A DNA stretch of 64,000 bases, from assembly GCF_013409935.1 (NCBI RefSeq), contig NZ_JACCCO010000001.1:1922001-1986000 (forward strand). The letters are read 5' to 3'. The notes beneath the pieces are model-generated. The model made no database searches. It was not told where the DNA came from and worked only from the letters and a program-made list of their open reading frames with translations. The DNA comes from Streptosporangium sandarakinum. GTDB taxonomy: Bacteria; Actinomycetota; Actinomycetes; Streptosporangiales; Streptosporangiaceae. This document shows positions 1 to 8,670 of this stretch, in pieces. The number at the start of each line of letters is the position of its first letter. Position 1 is the first letter of the stretch. The translations under genes were made by a program, and so were the position numbers.

Positions 1-426
1 GAGCTGCTCCTCAGTGGCGATGCCGGGTGCGACCGCCACCGGCTGCCCCTGGAAGATCGCGTAGACGGCGGGGACGTTCTGCACCCGCAGGGCCTGCGCG
101 ATCTGCGGGCTGGTCTCCACGTCCACCCGGACGAGGACCCACCGGCCGGCGTTCTCGGCGGCCAGCTTGTCCAGCAGCAGGCTGTACTCCTTGGCCTGCT
201 CGGCGCGGGTCACCGTGAGCTCCAGCAGCACGAGGCTGTTCATGGAGCGTTCGACGACCTCCGTCGCGAAGGTGGCGTCATCGGCGTGGATCACCTGCGC
301 CGCGGTCCCGCCGCCCTCCCGGGCGGCGGCCTCGCGCTTGGCCTGCGCCTCCATGGCCTGCTTGCGCGCGCCGAGATCCACGGCACCGTACAGCGATCCG
401 GGTCGTTTGAAGTCCGCTGGGCTCAT
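1..426 (-). CDS. Thioredoxin-fold co-chaperone-like protein (YbbN/CnoX-like), C-terminus cut by window edge
   Basis: The visible 142 residues begin MSPADFKRPGSLYGAVDLG, a short N-terminal extension, followed by a thioredoxin fold (LVLLELTVTRAEQ, then a VRVDVETSPQIAQALRVQNVPAVYAIF segment with the cis-Pro NVPAVYA). The active-site position reads TVTRAEQ, so the CxxC redox motif is absent, as in YbbN/CnoX-type holdase proteins where the thioredoxin domain is joined to TPR repeats. The TPR part would lie beyond base 1. An AGGA lies 8 nt before the ATG at 426. It sits just downstream of the icmA terminator and is probably transcribed separately. A redox-inactive chaperone role is inferred from the family. 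Confidence 0.75.
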   Translation of the reverse strand, partial: MSPADFKRPGSLYGAVDLGARKQAMEAQAKREAAAREGGGTAAQVIHADDATFATEVVERSMNSLVLLELTVTRAEQAKEYSLLLDKLAAENAGRWVLVRVDVETSPQIAQALRVQNVPAVYAIFQGQPVAVAPGIATEEQL

Positions 427-478
427 GACTCCAATCCTGCCGTATCCCGTAGGCGGCGCAGAATCGCCACCCTGGGTT

Positions 479-522
479 CGCCTCCCTCCGGGCCCGCTCC
501 ACGGCGGGCCCGGAGGGAGGCG
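479..522 (-). terminator. Intrinsic terminator of icmA
   Basis: A perfect 19-bp inverted repeat (arms 479-497 and 504-522, 6-nt loop) begins about 20 nt beyond the icmA stop codon. There is no U-tract, as is common for actinobacterial hairpins. Confidence 0.8.
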
Positions 523-542
523 GTGGCTCCCGGCGGGGGCCC

Positions 543-2210
543 TCAGAAGCGGGCGGGCTCGCTGTAGACGCCCCACACCCCGCGCAGGGCGTCGCAGATC
601 TCACCCAGCGTGGCCTCGGCGCGGACCGCGTCCAGCATCGGCGGGATGAGGTTGCCCTCGCCCGCGGCGACCCGCGTCATCTCGGCCAGCGCCGCGTCGA
701 CGGCCTTCTGATCGCGGGCGGCGCGGCGGTCGGCGAGGACGCGGTTCTGCTCGCGCTCGACCTCGTGGCTGACCCGCAGGATCTCCAGCGGCTCCTCGAC
801 GGAGGAGGTGTGGCAGTTGACCCCGACGATCCGCTTGTCGCCCTTCTCCAGCTTGCGCTGGTAGTCGAAGGCGGCCTCGGCGATCTCGGTCATGAACCAG
901 CCGTCCTCGATGCCGCGCAGGATGCCGGAGGTCATCGTCCCGTCGGAGCCCATGTCGCGGATCTTCTGGAAGATCGCCTCGGCCTCGGCCTCGATCCGGT
1001 CGGTGAGCGCCTCGACGTACCACGAGCCGCCGAGGGGGTCGGCGACGTTGACGACCTCGGTCTCCTCCATGATCACCTGCTGGGTGCGCAGCGCGATCTC
1101 GGCGGCCTTCTCCGAGGGCAGCGCGAGGACCTCGTCCAGGGCGTTGGTGTGCAGCGAGTTGGTGCCGCCGAGCACGGCCGCGAGCGCCTCGACGGCGGTG
1201 CGGACCACGTTGTTGTACGGCTGCTGCGCGGTGAGGGAGACCCCGGCGGTCTGGGTGTGGAAGCGCAGCCACTGGGCCTTGTCGGTCTTGGCGCCGTAGA
1301 CGTCGCGCATCCAGCGCGCCCAGATCCGCCGCGCCGCCCGGAACTTGGCGATCTCCTCGAAGAAGTCGATGTGCGCGTCGAAGAAGAAGGACAGGCCGGG
1401 CCCGAAGACGTCGACGTCCAGGCCCCGCGACAGGCCGAGCTCCACGTAGCCGAACCCGTCCGCCAGGGTGAAGGCCAGCTCCTGCGCGGCCGTGGAGCCG
1501 GCCTCGCGGATGTGGTAGCCGGACACGCTGAGCGGCTTGTAGGCCGGGATCTCGGCGGCGCAGTACTCCATCAGGTCGCCGATCAGCCGCAGGTGCGGCT
1601 CGGGGGCGAACAGCCACTCCTTCTGGGCGATGTACTCCTTGAAGATGTCGGTCTGCAACGTGCCGTTCAGCCTGCCGACCGGCACACCCTGCCGCTCGGC
1701 GGCGACGACGTACATGCAGAAGATCGGCACGGCCGGGCCGCTGATCGTCATCGAGGTGGTGATGTCGCCGAGCGGGATGCCGTCGAAGAGCAGGTCCATG
1801 TCGAGCGCGGAGTCGATCGCCACGCCGCAGTGGCCCACCTCGCCGAGCGAGCGCGGGTCGTCGGAGTCGCGGCCCATCAGCGTCGGCATGTCGAAGGCGA
1901 CGCTCAGCCCGCCGCCGCCCGCGGCGAGGATCATCTTGTAGCGCTCGTTGGTCTGCCGTGCGTTGCCGAACCCGGCGAACTGCCGGATGGTCCAGGTCTT
2001 GCCGCGGTAGCCGGTGGCGTGCAGGCCGCGGGTGAACGGGTACTCCCCCGGCCAGCCGATGCGCTCCATCCGCGGGTCGTCGTTCTGGGGCCCGTAGACG
2101 GGCTCCACCTCCAGCCCCGACAGGGTCCGGAACTCCGTCGGCCGCCTGGCCGTCCGGTAGAACCGCTCCTGCCAGCGCGCCCGTCCTGCCTCGATCTCCT
2201 CGGCGTTCAT
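543..2210 (-). CDS. icmA: Isobutyryl-CoA mutase large subunit (acyl-CoA mutase, catalytic TIM-barrel subunit)
   Basis: This is an adenosylcobalamin-dependent carbon-skeleton mutase subunit with the TIM barrel only; the C-terminal B12-binding domain of methylmalonyl-CoA mutase is missing and must come from a small subunit elsewhere. Two specificity positions separate these enzymes. Here they are Phe in TIRQFAGF and Gln in EYIAQKEW, equivalent to IcmA Phe80 and Gln198, where methylmalonyl-CoA mutase has Tyr and Arg. That favours isobutyryl/n-butyryl-CoA interconversion, linking valine and fatty-acid breakdown to butyryl-CoA. The ATG at 2210 is chosen because AAGGGAG (2216-2222) lies 5 nt upstream. 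A GTG at 2216 overlaps that Shine-Dalgarno sequence. The chaperone MeaB and an adenosyltransferase are encoded nearby. Confidence 0.88.
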   Translation of the reverse strand: MNAEEIEAGRARWQERFYRTARRPTEFRTLSGLEVEPVYGPQNDDPRMERIGWPGEYPFTRGLHATGYRGKTWTIRQFAGFGNARQTNERYKMILAAGGGGLSVAFDMPTLMGRDSDDPRSLGEVGHCGVAIDSALDMDLLFDGIPLGDITTSMTISGPAVPIFCMYVVAAERQGVPVGRLNGTLQTDIFKEYIAQKEWLFAPEPHLRLIGDLMEYCAAEIPAYKPLSVSGYHIREAGSTAAQELAFTLADGFGYVELGLSRGLDVDVFGPGLSFFFDAHIDFFEEIAKFRAARRIWARWMRDVYGAKTDKAQWLRFHTQTAGVSLTAQQPYNNVVRTAVEALAAVLGGTNSLHTNALDEVLALPSEKAAEIALRTQQVIMEETEVVNVADPLGGSWYVEALTDRIEAEAEAIFQKIRDMGSDGTMTSGILRGIEDGWFMTEIAEAAFDYQRKLEKGDKRIVGVNCHTSSVEEPLEILRVSHEVEREQNRVLADRRAARDQKAVDAALAEMTRVAAGEGNLIPPMLDAVRAEATLGEICDALRGVWGVYSEPARF

Positions 2211-2334
2211 GCCCACTCCCTTGTACGGCTCGCGGCTCGTGTGCGGCTTGTGGCCTCGTGGCTCGTGGCCTCGTGGAGGACGTCGGCGGACCGCCGTTCG
2301 TGACGGGCTGGGCCCGGGACACCCCCTAGGAGAG

Positions 2335-2365
2335 ATACTAGGACGTCCTAATAATTTCCGGTCAA
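2335..2365 (-). promoter_or_regulatory. Candidate icmA promoter
   Basis: On the minus strand a -35 box TTGACC (2365-2360) and a -10 box TAGTAT (2340-2335) are separated by 19 nt. The leader to the icmA ATG would be about 115 nt. The spacer is longer than the usual 17 and carries a palindrome, which suggests regulated transcription. Confidence 0.55.
2339..2350. promoter_or_regulatory. Palindromic operator candidate in icmA promoter
   Basis: TAGGACGTCCTA is a perfect 12-bp palindrome, extended by two more paired bases after one mismatch. It fills the -35/-10 spacer and overlaps two bases of the -10 box, the place expected for a dimeric repressor. The neighbouring MarR regulator is the obvious candidate ligand, by position only. 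Confidence 0.5.
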
Positions 2366-2471
2366 GGCGCGGGGGAAGAAACGGGAGCCGTCCCGGGAAG
2401 ACGCGGGTGCCTTCGCCGGGAAGGCGAGACCGCCGCCGGGAGGGCGCGGGGGCCGTACGGCCCGCCGGGAC

Positions 2472-2981
2472 TCAGTCCGCGAAGTCGCCGGCCGCCACCC
2501 GCAGCGTGCGGAGCAGGCCGAACATCTCCTCCAGCTCGGCCTCGCCGTACATGGTCATGGCGAAGCCGTCGGCCATCAGGTCGGCGGTGGCCTCCTCGAC
2601 GATCTCCCGGCCCCTGTCGGTGATCTCGGCCAGCACCCCCCGGCCGTCGCGCGGGTTGGGCATGCGCCGGACCAGCCCGGCACGCTCCAGCCGGTCGACG
2701 GTGTTGGTCACGCTCGTGGGGTGGACCATCAGGCGCTCGCCGATCTTCGACAGCGGCAGCGACCCGGTCCTGCTGAAGGTCAGCAGCACCAGCGCCTCGT
2801 AGCGGGCGAAGGTCAAGTCATGCGGTTTGAGTAGCGTGTCCAGTTGCGAGAGCAGGATCTGGTGCGCTCTCATGATCGATGTGACGGCGGCCATGGCCGA
2901 GGACGGCCCGAAGTGAACGCGCCACGTCCGGGCGGCTCGCTCGATGGGGTCGAACGGCAGATTCAGCTGACCTGTAGCCAC
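2472..2981 (-). CDS. MarR-family transcriptional regulator
   Basis: This 169-residue winged-helix protein follows the MarR layout. Helices around IMRAHQILLSQLDTLL begin the dimer interface. The DNA-binding core runs LTFARYEALVLLTF then LSKIGERLMVHPTSVTNTVDRLERAGLV, and a wing carries RMPNPRDGRGVLAEITDRG. The C-terminal helix completes dimerisation. It lies on the same strand upstream of icmA, so it may control icmA or its own promoter. The GTG at 2981 is preferred because a TACCGT -10 box lies 6 nt upstream, implying leaderless translation. An ATG at 3005 would add eight residues but has a poor ribosome site. The effector is unknown; acyl-CoA is a guess from context. Confidence 0.85.
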   Translation of the reverse strand: MATGQLNLPFDPIERAARTWRVHFGPSSAMAAVTSIMRAHQILLSQLDTLLKPHDLTFARYEALVLLTFSRTGSLPLSKIGERLMVHPTSVTNTVDRLERAGLVRRMPNPRDGRGVLAEITDRGREIVEEATADLMADGFAMTMYGEAELEEMFGLLRTLRVAAGDFAD

Positions 2982-3294
2982 AGAGCTACGGTAGCGCGAG
3001 CTCATCCCGGTTCGCCCGTATACGTAGAGTCACAAGATTGACCGCTTCACCAAGAACCCGGGCGCCAAACGTCACGCTCAGTTATGGTTCCCACATCGAA
3101 TGGTGAGGGCGCGGCCAAAGTCGCGCCGTCTCAGTCCGGCTGCGGGGGATGCACGCCGGACCGGTTGCCGAGGGGACCGGCCACCGCACATTCACAGCAC
3201 GGGGGGTGCTTGATGAACGACGATCCGATGGCGCTCGTGCGCCACGTGAGCTCATGGCCGGCCGACGCGGCGTGGATGCGTTCCACGCACGCCG
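2982..3294. other. Spacer between divergent marR and membrane-protein genes
   Basis: The marR -10 box TACCGT lies at 2988-2993 (minus strand). The rest shows no convincing gene except a possible 29-codon reading frame at 3213-3302. Confidence 0.5.
2988..2993 (-). promoter_or_regulatory. -10 box of leaderless marR transcript
   Basis: TACCGT lies 6 nt before the GTG at 2981, and no Shine-Dalgarno sequence is present. Confidence 0.45.
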
Positions 3295-3302
3295 GTGCGT
3301 GA
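3213..3302 (+). CDS. Possible small ORF (29 codons) overlapping the next gene's start
   Basis: ATG at 3213 after a G-rich stretch opens a frame beginning MNDDPMALVRHVSSWPADAA. Its TGA stop overlaps the GTG start of the downstream membrane protein, an arrangement compatible with translational coupling. I recognise no family. Its length and composition cannot exclude chance. Confidence 0.25.
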   Translation: MNDDPMALVRHVSSWPADAAWMRSTHAGA

Positions 3303-4713
3303 GCACAGGGGCGTTTCACGCGAAGAACTCCAGCAGAGCGCGTTGGTGGCTGCCGCCGTCCTGCTCGTGCTGGGGCTGGCCGCGGCGTGGAGCGTCCTCA
3401 TACCCGGCGTGGGAGCCTGGGAGAACACCGTGGTCGCCATGATCGGCTCGCTCCGCCTGACCGGGCCGGTGTCGGCGGCGTTCGCCGCCTGGGTGGCGGT
3501 GCGCAGGCGGCGCGAGAGCGGCAGATGGCTGCCGACCACCTGGCGCGCGGTGCGCACGCCGCTGGCGGTGGCGGCGGTGCCGGCCGTGGCGTTCGCCGCG
3601 ACGGCGCTGGTGCTCGCCGTCCGGACGATCCTCGGCGAGCAGTCCGGACGGCTGCCGCCCAGCGGCCTGCTCATGGGGATGGCCGGGCTGGCGCTGTACG
3701 TCGCCATCGGCTGGGTGACCGGGTGGCTGCTGCCCTGGACGATCACCCCGGTGATCGCCGGGCTCGGCTGCTACGGCCTGTTCGCCTGGCTCGCCCGGAG
3801 CGGGACCTGGGCCGACCGGCTCGCCCCGGCCACGCGCGAGCCGTACGACCCCTTCCAGGGGCTGAGCACGGCGGCGTTCGCCGACCAGACGTTCTGGCTG
3901 CTGGGCATCAGCGCGGTGCTGCTGCTCGGCTGGGCCGCGGTCGTGACGCGCCAGTCGCTCGCGCTGGCCGGCGCGCTGCTCGCCGTGCTCGCCGCGGCGG
4001 CCGGGATGGCCCGGCTGCTCAACGAGCCGCGGACGGTCACCGCGCAGCGGGTGGTCTACAGCTGCGAGGAGTGGCCGATCATGGTCTGCGTGCACCCGGG
4101 GATGCGCGACGGGCTGCCCGAGCTGGGCTCGGCGTTCGTCAGGATCGCCTCCCGGCTGGCCGGGACGCCCGGGGAGTTCTCCCGGCTGGAGCAGCGCCCG
4201 CGGCGCGAGGACGCCCCGCTGCCGCCGGGCTCGGTGCCGATCCACGTGGACGACCTGTCCAGCGGGTTCGCCGACCAGGCGGCCGCCGAGTTCGTCGAGA
4301 GCCTGGCCCCGCGCTGCGCCGGCACCACCGCCCAGGGGTACCGCGACATCGTGGTCGCGTGGCTGGCCGGCCGGCCGCTGCCCGGCGGGCCGCTGGCCGA
4401 GCACCAGTACGCCGCCGCGTGGTTCGCGGGCCTCACCGACACCCAGCGGCGCGACTGGCTGCGGACGCACTACGACCGGTTCGCCGGGTGCGGGCTGCAG
4501 AGCGGCGACTTCGGCGGGCAGGTCCCGCAGGTCGCGCAGCCGGCCGCGCCGGTCCCTGGCGGATACCCGGCGTCCACCGGGCCGGCTCCCCAGGCGTCCG
4601 CCCTCTACGGGACGCCGGGCGGGGCGCCCACCGCGGCGGGCGCCCCGCCCCTCCCCCGGACGGCCCCGGCCGCCTCGGCCCGCCGGTCCGCGCCGACCAT
4701 GCCGGCCCGCTGA
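3295..4713 (+). CDS. Multi-pass membrane protein with extracytoplasmic C-terminal domain
   Basis: This is a 472-residue protein. The N-terminal half contains about six hydrophobic segments: near residues 15-35, 45-65, 85-108, 125-148, 150-170 and 200-240. A soluble domain then begins at about residue 250 (QRVVYSCEEWPIMVCVHPG), carrying conserved-looking cysteines at CEEW, MVCV, RCAG and GCGL. A Pro/Ala/Gly-rich tail of roughly 70 residues ends it. The layout resembles uncharacterised streptomycete membrane proteins (possibly DUF7224), but I am not certain of the family. The GTG at 3295 is the only reasonable in-frame start before the first membrane segment. No transporter partner is adjacent. 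Confidence 0.6.
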   Translation: MREHRGVSREELQQSALVAAAVLLVLGLAAAWSVLIPGVGAWENTVVAMIGSLRLTGPVSAAFAAWVAVRRRRESGRWLPTTWRAVRTPLAVAAVPAVAFAATALVLAVRTILGEQSGRLPPSGLLMGMAGLALYVAIGWVTGWLLPWTITPVIAGLGCYGLFAWLARSGTWADRLAPATREPYDPFQGLSTAAFADQTFWLLGISAVLLLGWAAVVTRQSLALAGALLAVLAAAAGMARLLNEPRTVTAQRVVYSCEEWPIMVCVHPGMRDGLPELGSAFVRIASRLAGTPGEFSRLEQRPRREDAPLPPGSVPIHVDDLSSGFADQAAAEFVESLAPRCAGTTAQGYRDIVVAWLAGRPLPGGPLAEHQYAAAWFAGLTDTQRRDWLRTHYDRFAGCGLQSGDFGGQVPQVAQPAAPVPGGYPASTGPAPQASALYGTPGGAPTAAGAPPLPRTAPAASARRSAPTMPAR

Positions 4714-4825
4714 AGCGCGCCGGCGGACCGCCGGGCGGCTCCCGACCCGGCGCCCGGGACGGTCTCCGGGGGCACGGCCGGGCCGGCGGACGTGAGAAGG
4801 ACCCCGTGGGGGGAAGGAGATCGTC

Positions 4826-5500
4826 GTGAACGCTTCTCCACAGGCACCCCCCGGGGCGTCCCCGCCACGTCGCGGGCGCGGCCTACGCCTTCTCGCCGGG
4901 GTCGTCGTCACGCTGGCCATCGTCGCCGGAGCGGCCTGGCTGGTCTGGTCACGGCTGAACCCGTTCGGCGAGAACTCGATCGACCGCAGCCAGCCCGCGC
5001 TGCTGCAGTCGATCCATGACCTCAGCCGCTTCGAGGCGGCCACCGGCAACTTCCAGATCATCGTCGACCTGGAGAAGGACGCCGCTTTCCTGCCCGATGC
5101 CGTCAAGGGCTCCCGGACCCTCTTCGTGGGCGCCGGCGGCGTCGACGCCTACGTCGACTTCGGCGGACTGTCCTCCGGCGCGCTGACCGTCTCGCCCGAC
5201 CGCAAGGAGGTGACGGTGAAGCTGCCGCACGCGCAGCTGGAGAAGCCCAACCTCGACAACGGGCGGTCCTACGTCTACGCCCAGCAGCGCGGCCTGTTCG
5301 ACCGGGTCCAGGACTTCCTGTCGTCCTCCCCGGCCGACCAGCGCGAGCTCTACCAGCTGGCCGAGAAGAAGATCGCCGAGGCCGCGCAGGCCAGCGACCT
5401 GCGCGACCGGGCCGACCAGAACACCAAGGCCATGCTCCAGGGCATGCTGGGCGGCCTGGGCTTCGAGAAGGTCACCGTCACGGTGGACGGCCGGCCGTAG
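4826..5500 (+). CDS. DUF4230-type membrane-anchored protein
   Basis: This 224-residue protein has a proline/arginine-rich cytoplasmic start, one transmembrane anchor (about residues 24-46, LLAGVVVTLAIVAGAAWLVW), and an extracytoplasmic domain. The domain has the DUF4230 pattern: an IHDLSRFEAATGNFQIIVD strand region, FVGAGGVDAYVDFGGL, and a helical C-terminus rich in Glu/Ala. Function is unknown. The GTG at 4826 is preceded by GGAAGGAG at good spacing. It follows the membrane protein by 112 nt on the same strand and may be cotranscribed. Confidence 0.75.
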   Translation: MNASPQAPPGASPPRRGRGLRLLAGVVVTLAIVAGAAWLVWSRLNPFGENSIDRSQPALLQSIHDLSRFEAATGNFQIIVDLEKDAAFLPDAVKGSRTLFVGAGGVDAYVDFGGLSSGALTVSPDRKEVTVKLPHAQLEKPNLDNGRSYVYAQQRGLFDRVQDFLSSSPADQRELYQLAEKKIAEAAQASDLRDRADQNTKAMLQGMLGGLGFEKVTVTVDGRP

Positions 5501-5587
5501 GCTCCGCCCGCCGGTCACGGGACGGCGGGCCGTACGGCGTGCGGCCCGTCGTCCGGCCGCCGGCACCGCGCGCCCGGGGCGAACCCG

Positions 5588-5611
5588 GCGCCGGGCCGTA
5601 CGGCCCGGCGC
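5588..5611. terminator. Bidirectional terminator between DUF4230 gene and meaB
   Basis: A perfect 24-bp palindrome (GCGCCGGGCCGT and its complement) sits 4 nt beyond the meaB stop, between two convergent genes. A weaker hairpin, GGGCCG/CGGCCC around 5528-5548, adds to it. Both contain CCGTACGG. Confidence 0.65.
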
Positions 5612-5615
5612 GGAG

Positions 5616-6596
5616 TCAGCCGGCGGCGTCCATCAGCTCGTCGGCGGCGGTGTAGGGGTCGAGACCGCCCGCCACGACACGCTCGGCGAGGGCGTCGAGC
5701 CGCCGGTCGCCGTGCAGGTGGGCGAAGCGGGTACGGAGTGCCGCGACCGCGATGGACTCGATCTCGTCGCGGGCCCTGACCCGGCGCCTGCGGCCGAGCT
5801 CGCCCGACTCCTCCAGATACGTCAGGTGGGCGTCGAGGGCGGCGACGACGTCCTCGGCGCCCTCGCCGCGGGAGGCCACGGTCGTCACGATCGGCGGCCG
5901 CCAGGGCCCCTCGATCTGGGCGGTCATGTTGCGCAGCTCGCGCACGACCGCCTGGGCGCCGTCGCGGTCGGCCTTGTTCACCACGAACACGTCGGCGACC
6001 TCCAGGATGCCCGCCTTGGCGGCCTGGACGCCGTCGCCCATGCCCGGGGCGAGCAGCACGACGGTGGTGTCGGCCAGCGAGGCGATGTCCACCTCGGCCT
6101 GGCCGACCCCGACGGTCTCGACGAGGACGACCTCGCACCCGGCGGCGTCCAGGACCCGCAGCGCCTGCGGCGTCGCCCAGGACAGGCCGCCCAGGTGGCC
6201 CCGGCTGGCCATCGACCGGATGAAGACCTCCGGGTCGGTGGCGTGGTCCTGCATGCGCACCCGGTCGCCGAGCAGCGCTCCGCCGGTGAACGGCGAGGAC
6301 GGGTCCACGGCGAGCACGCCGACCCGCCTGCCGAGCTTGCGGAACGCCTGGACCAGCATCCCGGTCGAGGTGGACTTGCCCACGCCCGGGGAGCCGGTCA
6401 GCCCGATGACGCGGGCCCGGCTGGGCCGGGCCGCGCAGAGCTCGGCGGTGACCTCCCGCAGCAGCGGCGAGCCGTTCTCCACCAGGGAGATCAGCCGCGC
6501 GACCGCCCGGGGCCGGCCCTGCCGCGCCTGCGCGACCAGTTCGGAGACCTCCGTGGGCAGCGGGTCACGCCGCGCCGCGGGGCTGGACGTCTCCAT
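5616..6596 (-). CDS. meaB: Mutase-associated GTPase MeaB (ArgK family)
   Basis: MeaB is a G3E GTPase that gates adenosylcobalamin loading into acyl-CoA mutases and protects them from inactivation. Visible motifs are Walker A GSPGVGKS (68-75), AVDPSSPFTGGALLGDRVRM, the switch-type VETVGVGQAEVDIASLAD, and NKAD for guanine recognition. A C-terminal helical dimerisation arm follows. The 326-residue length is normal. The thiolase stop codon lies one base upstream of its ATG, so translation is coupled in a thiolase-meaB operon. The likely client is the isobutyryl-CoA mutase at 0.5-2.2 kb or a methylmalonyl-CoA mutase elsewhere. Confidence 0.92.
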   Translation of the reverse strand: METSSPAARRDPLPTEVSELVAQARQGRPRAVARLISLVENGSPLLREVTAELCAARPSRARVIGLTGSPGVGKSTSTGMLVQAFRKLGRRVGVLAVDPSSPFTGGALLGDRVRMQDHATDPEVFIRSMASRGHLGGLSWATPQALRVLDAAGCEVVLVETVGVGQAEVDIASLADTTVVLLAPGMGDGVQAAKAGILEVADVFVVNKADRDGAQAVVRELRNMTAQIEGPWRPPIVTTVASRGEGAEDVVAALDAHLTYLEESGELGRRRRVRARDEIESIAVAALRTRFAHLHGDRRLDALAERVVAGGLDPYTAADELMDAAG

Positions 6597-6597
6597 G

Positions 6598-7785
6598 TCA
6601 GGCCGAGGGGACGCGGATGATCAGGGCGTCGCCCTGACCGCCGCCGCCGCACAGGCCGGCCGCGCCGGTCCCGCCGCCCCGGCGCTTCAGCTCGTGGGCG
6701 AGGGTCAGGACGATGCGGGCGCCGGACGCGCCGATCGGGTGGCCGATGGCGATGCCGCCGCCGTTGACGTTGACCTTCTCCAGCGGGACGCCGAGCTCCT
6801 TGACCGACTGCAGGACGACCTGGGCGAACGCCTCGTTGATCTCCAGCAGGTCGAGGTCGCCGGTGGTGATGCCCTCCTTGGCGAGGGCGTGCTTGATGGC
6901 GTTGGCCGGCTGCGACTGCAGCGAATTGTCCGGGCCGGCGACGTTGCCGTGCGCGCCGATCTCGGCCAGCCAGTCGAGGCCCAGCTCCTCGGCCTTGGCC
7001 TTCGACATCACGACGACCGCGCAGGCGCCGTCGGAGATCTGCGAGGCGGAGCCGGCGGTGATGGTGCCGTCCGGGACGAACGACGGGCGCAGCCGCGACA
7101 GGACCTCGACGGTGGTGTCACCGCGCACGCCCTCGTCGGCGGAGAACAGCACCGGGTCGCCCTTGCGCTGCGGGACCGGCACCGGGACGATCTCGTCGTC
7201 GAGCGTGCCGTTCTTGATCGCGGCGGCGGCGAGCTGGTGGGAGCGGGCGGAGTAGTCGTCCTGCTCCTCGCGGGTCAGGCCCAGGCGGACGTTGTGCCGC
7301 TCGGTGGACTCGCCCATCGCGATCTGGTCGTAGGCGTCGGTCAGGCCGTCATAGGCCATCGAGTCGACGATGGTGGCGTCGCCGTACTTGACGCCCCGGC
7401 GCAGGCCGCGCATCAGGTGCGGGGCGTTCGACATGGACTCCATGCCGCCGGCGACCACGATGTCGAACTCGCCGGCCCGGATGAGCTGGTCGGCCAGGGC
7501 GATGGCGTCCAGGCCGGACAGGCAGACCTTGTTGATGGTCAGCGACGGCACGGTCATCGGGATCCCGGCCAGGACGGCCGCCTGGCGGGAGGGGATCTGC
7601 CCCGCCCCGGCCTGCAGGACCTGACCCATGATCACGTACTGCACGGTCTCGGGGGCGACGCCGGCGCGCTCCAGCGCGGCCTTGATGGCGATGCCGCCGA
7701 GTTCGGCGGCGGTGAGGCCGGACAGCGAGCCGAGCAGCCGTCCGATGGGGGTGCGAGCTCCGGCGACGATGACGGAACCAGACAT
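6598..7785 (-). CDS. Acetyl-CoA C-acetyltransferase (thiolase)
   Basis: This 395-residue thiolase condenses or cleaves acyl-CoA with acetyl-CoA in the cytoplasm. The nucleophilic Cys is Cys88 in [15 protein letters not shown]. The C-terminal half carries [10 protein letters not shown], the catalytic-His loop [16 protein letters not shown], and the second catalytic Cys in [19 protein letters not shown] lies 9 nt upstream of the ATG at 7785, excluding the much longer upstream frame. It is the first gene of the operon with meaB and is divergent from the epimerase, so acetoacetyl-CoA/butyryl-CoA and methylmalonyl-CoA chemistry are clustered. Confidence 0.92.
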   Translation of the reverse strand: MSGSVIVAGARTPIGRLLGSLSGLTAAELGGIAIKAALERAGVAPETVQYVIMGQVLQAGAGQIPSRQAAVLAGIPMTVPSLTINKVCLSGLDAIALADQLIRAGEFDIVVAGGMESMSNAPHLMRGLRRGVKYGDATIVDSMAYDGLTDAYDQIAMGESTERHNVRLGLTREEQDDYSARSHQLAAAAIKNGTLDDEIVPVPVPQRKGDPVLFSADEGVRGDTTVEVLSRLRPSFVPDGTITAGSASQISDGACAVVVMSKAKAEELGLDWLAEIGAHGNVAGPDNSLQSQPANAIKHALAKEGITTGDLDLLEINEAFAQVVLQSVKELGVPLEKVNVNGGGIAIGHPIGASGARIVLTLAHELKRRGGGTGAAGLCGGGGQGDALIIRVPSA

Positions 7786-7869
7786 GAGCAGGGGCCTCCT
7801 GGCGAGTCTCCGAACGACTTTGCCACCATACCCATGAGTACCCGACCGATCGCCATGGAGGCCGTCCAT

Positions 7870-8313
7870 ATGTTCATGCGCATCGACCATGTGGGTATCG
7901 CCTGCCACGACCTGGAGGAGAAGATCGCGTTCTTCGAGCGCACCTTCGACCTCAGGGTGGTCGCGCGCGAGACCAACGAGGAGCAGGGCGTCAAGGAGGC
8001 GATGCTGCACATCGCCGACGGTGAGGGCGGCGGCTCCTACATCCAGCTCCTGGAGCCCCTCGGCCCCGACACCCCGGTCGGAAAGTTCCTCGCCAAGCGC
8101 GGGGAGGGGGTGCACCACGTGGCGTTCGGGGTGCCGGACGTGGCGGAGGCGATGCGGGAGATCGGCGGCAGGGGCGTCCGGGTGCTGGACGCCGAGCCCC
8201 GGCACGGCACGCTGGGGTCGTCGATCGCCTTCCTCCACCCCAAGGACATGGGCGGGGTGCTGACCGAGCTGGTGCAGGCCCCGGACACCGGCGACGCGGC
8301 GCCCGGACACTGA
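7870..8313 (+). CDS. mce: Methylmalonyl-CoA epimerase
   Basis: This 147-residue vicinal-oxygen-chelate protein interconverts (R)- and (S)-methylmalonyl-CoA. Metal ligands are visible in the family positions: His in RIDHVGIA (residue 7), His in [11 protein letters not shown], and Glu in [14 protein letters not shown] at 7857-7861 is 8 nt before the ATG at 7870. An ATG at 7834 would extend it by 12 residues. It is transcribed divergently from the thiolase across an 84-nt gap that must hold both promoters. Its last codons and stop lie inside a 44-bp tandem duplication. Confidence 0.93.
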   Translation: MFMRIDHVGIACHDLEEKIAFFERTFDLRVVARETNEEQGVKEAMLHIADGEGGGSYIQLLEPLGPDTPVGKFLAKRGEGVHHVAFGVPDVAEAMREIGGRGVRVLDAEPRHGTLGSSIAFLHPKDMGGVLTELVQAPDTGDAAPGH

Positions 8314-8374
8314 CCGCGCGGTGACCGGACACTGACGACGCGGCGCCCGGGCACTGACCGCGCGGTGACCGGAC
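8293..8374. repeat. 44-bp tandem duplication across the mce stop codon
   Basis: The segment from 8293 (GACGCGGCGCCCGGACACTG...) repeats at 8337 with a single mismatch (8308 vs 8352) over 38 bases. Copy one holds the last codons and TGA of mce; copy two is non-coding. Confidence 0.8.
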
Positions 8375-8670
8375 GCCGGCGCGCCCGCCGGTCGTCGTCG
8401 ACGCGCCGGCCGATCTTCGTCGACTCGGCCGACGGACGCGGTCGACGCCCTTCCGACCGGCGTCAACGTGGCGGCCGGGTGCCGCGTCACATACAGGAAG
8501 GGTTCATACGTAACAAGTCACGCAGAAAGTCAGAGGGGACCGCCAACGCGGCAACTCCAGAGTACGCTGGCCTATCACCGGACGTGGGTCCCGCCACGGC
8601 CCCCACCTTGGGTGTCCGAATCCTTCGTCCGCCCCGTGTAGCCGTCTCGACAACCCAGGATCGAGCCTCC
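8314..8670. other. Intergenic leader between mce and the coiled-coil gene
   Basis: Apart from the second copy of the 44-bp repeat, no gene is supported. A TACGCT box near 8562 is a possible -10 element giving a leader of about 100 nt for the downstream gene. GC content drops in 8500-8560. Confidence 0.4.

Noticed and set aside
2335..2365. MerR-type promoter interpretation of the 19-bp spacer
   Set aside because: Spacer length fits, but no MerR gene is nearby and MarR is; kept only as a regulated promoter.
8365..8670. N-terminal extension of the FilP-like protein
   Set aside because: The added sequence is low-quality and unlike DivIVA proteins, while the ATG at 8671 starts just before the DivIVA-type motif.
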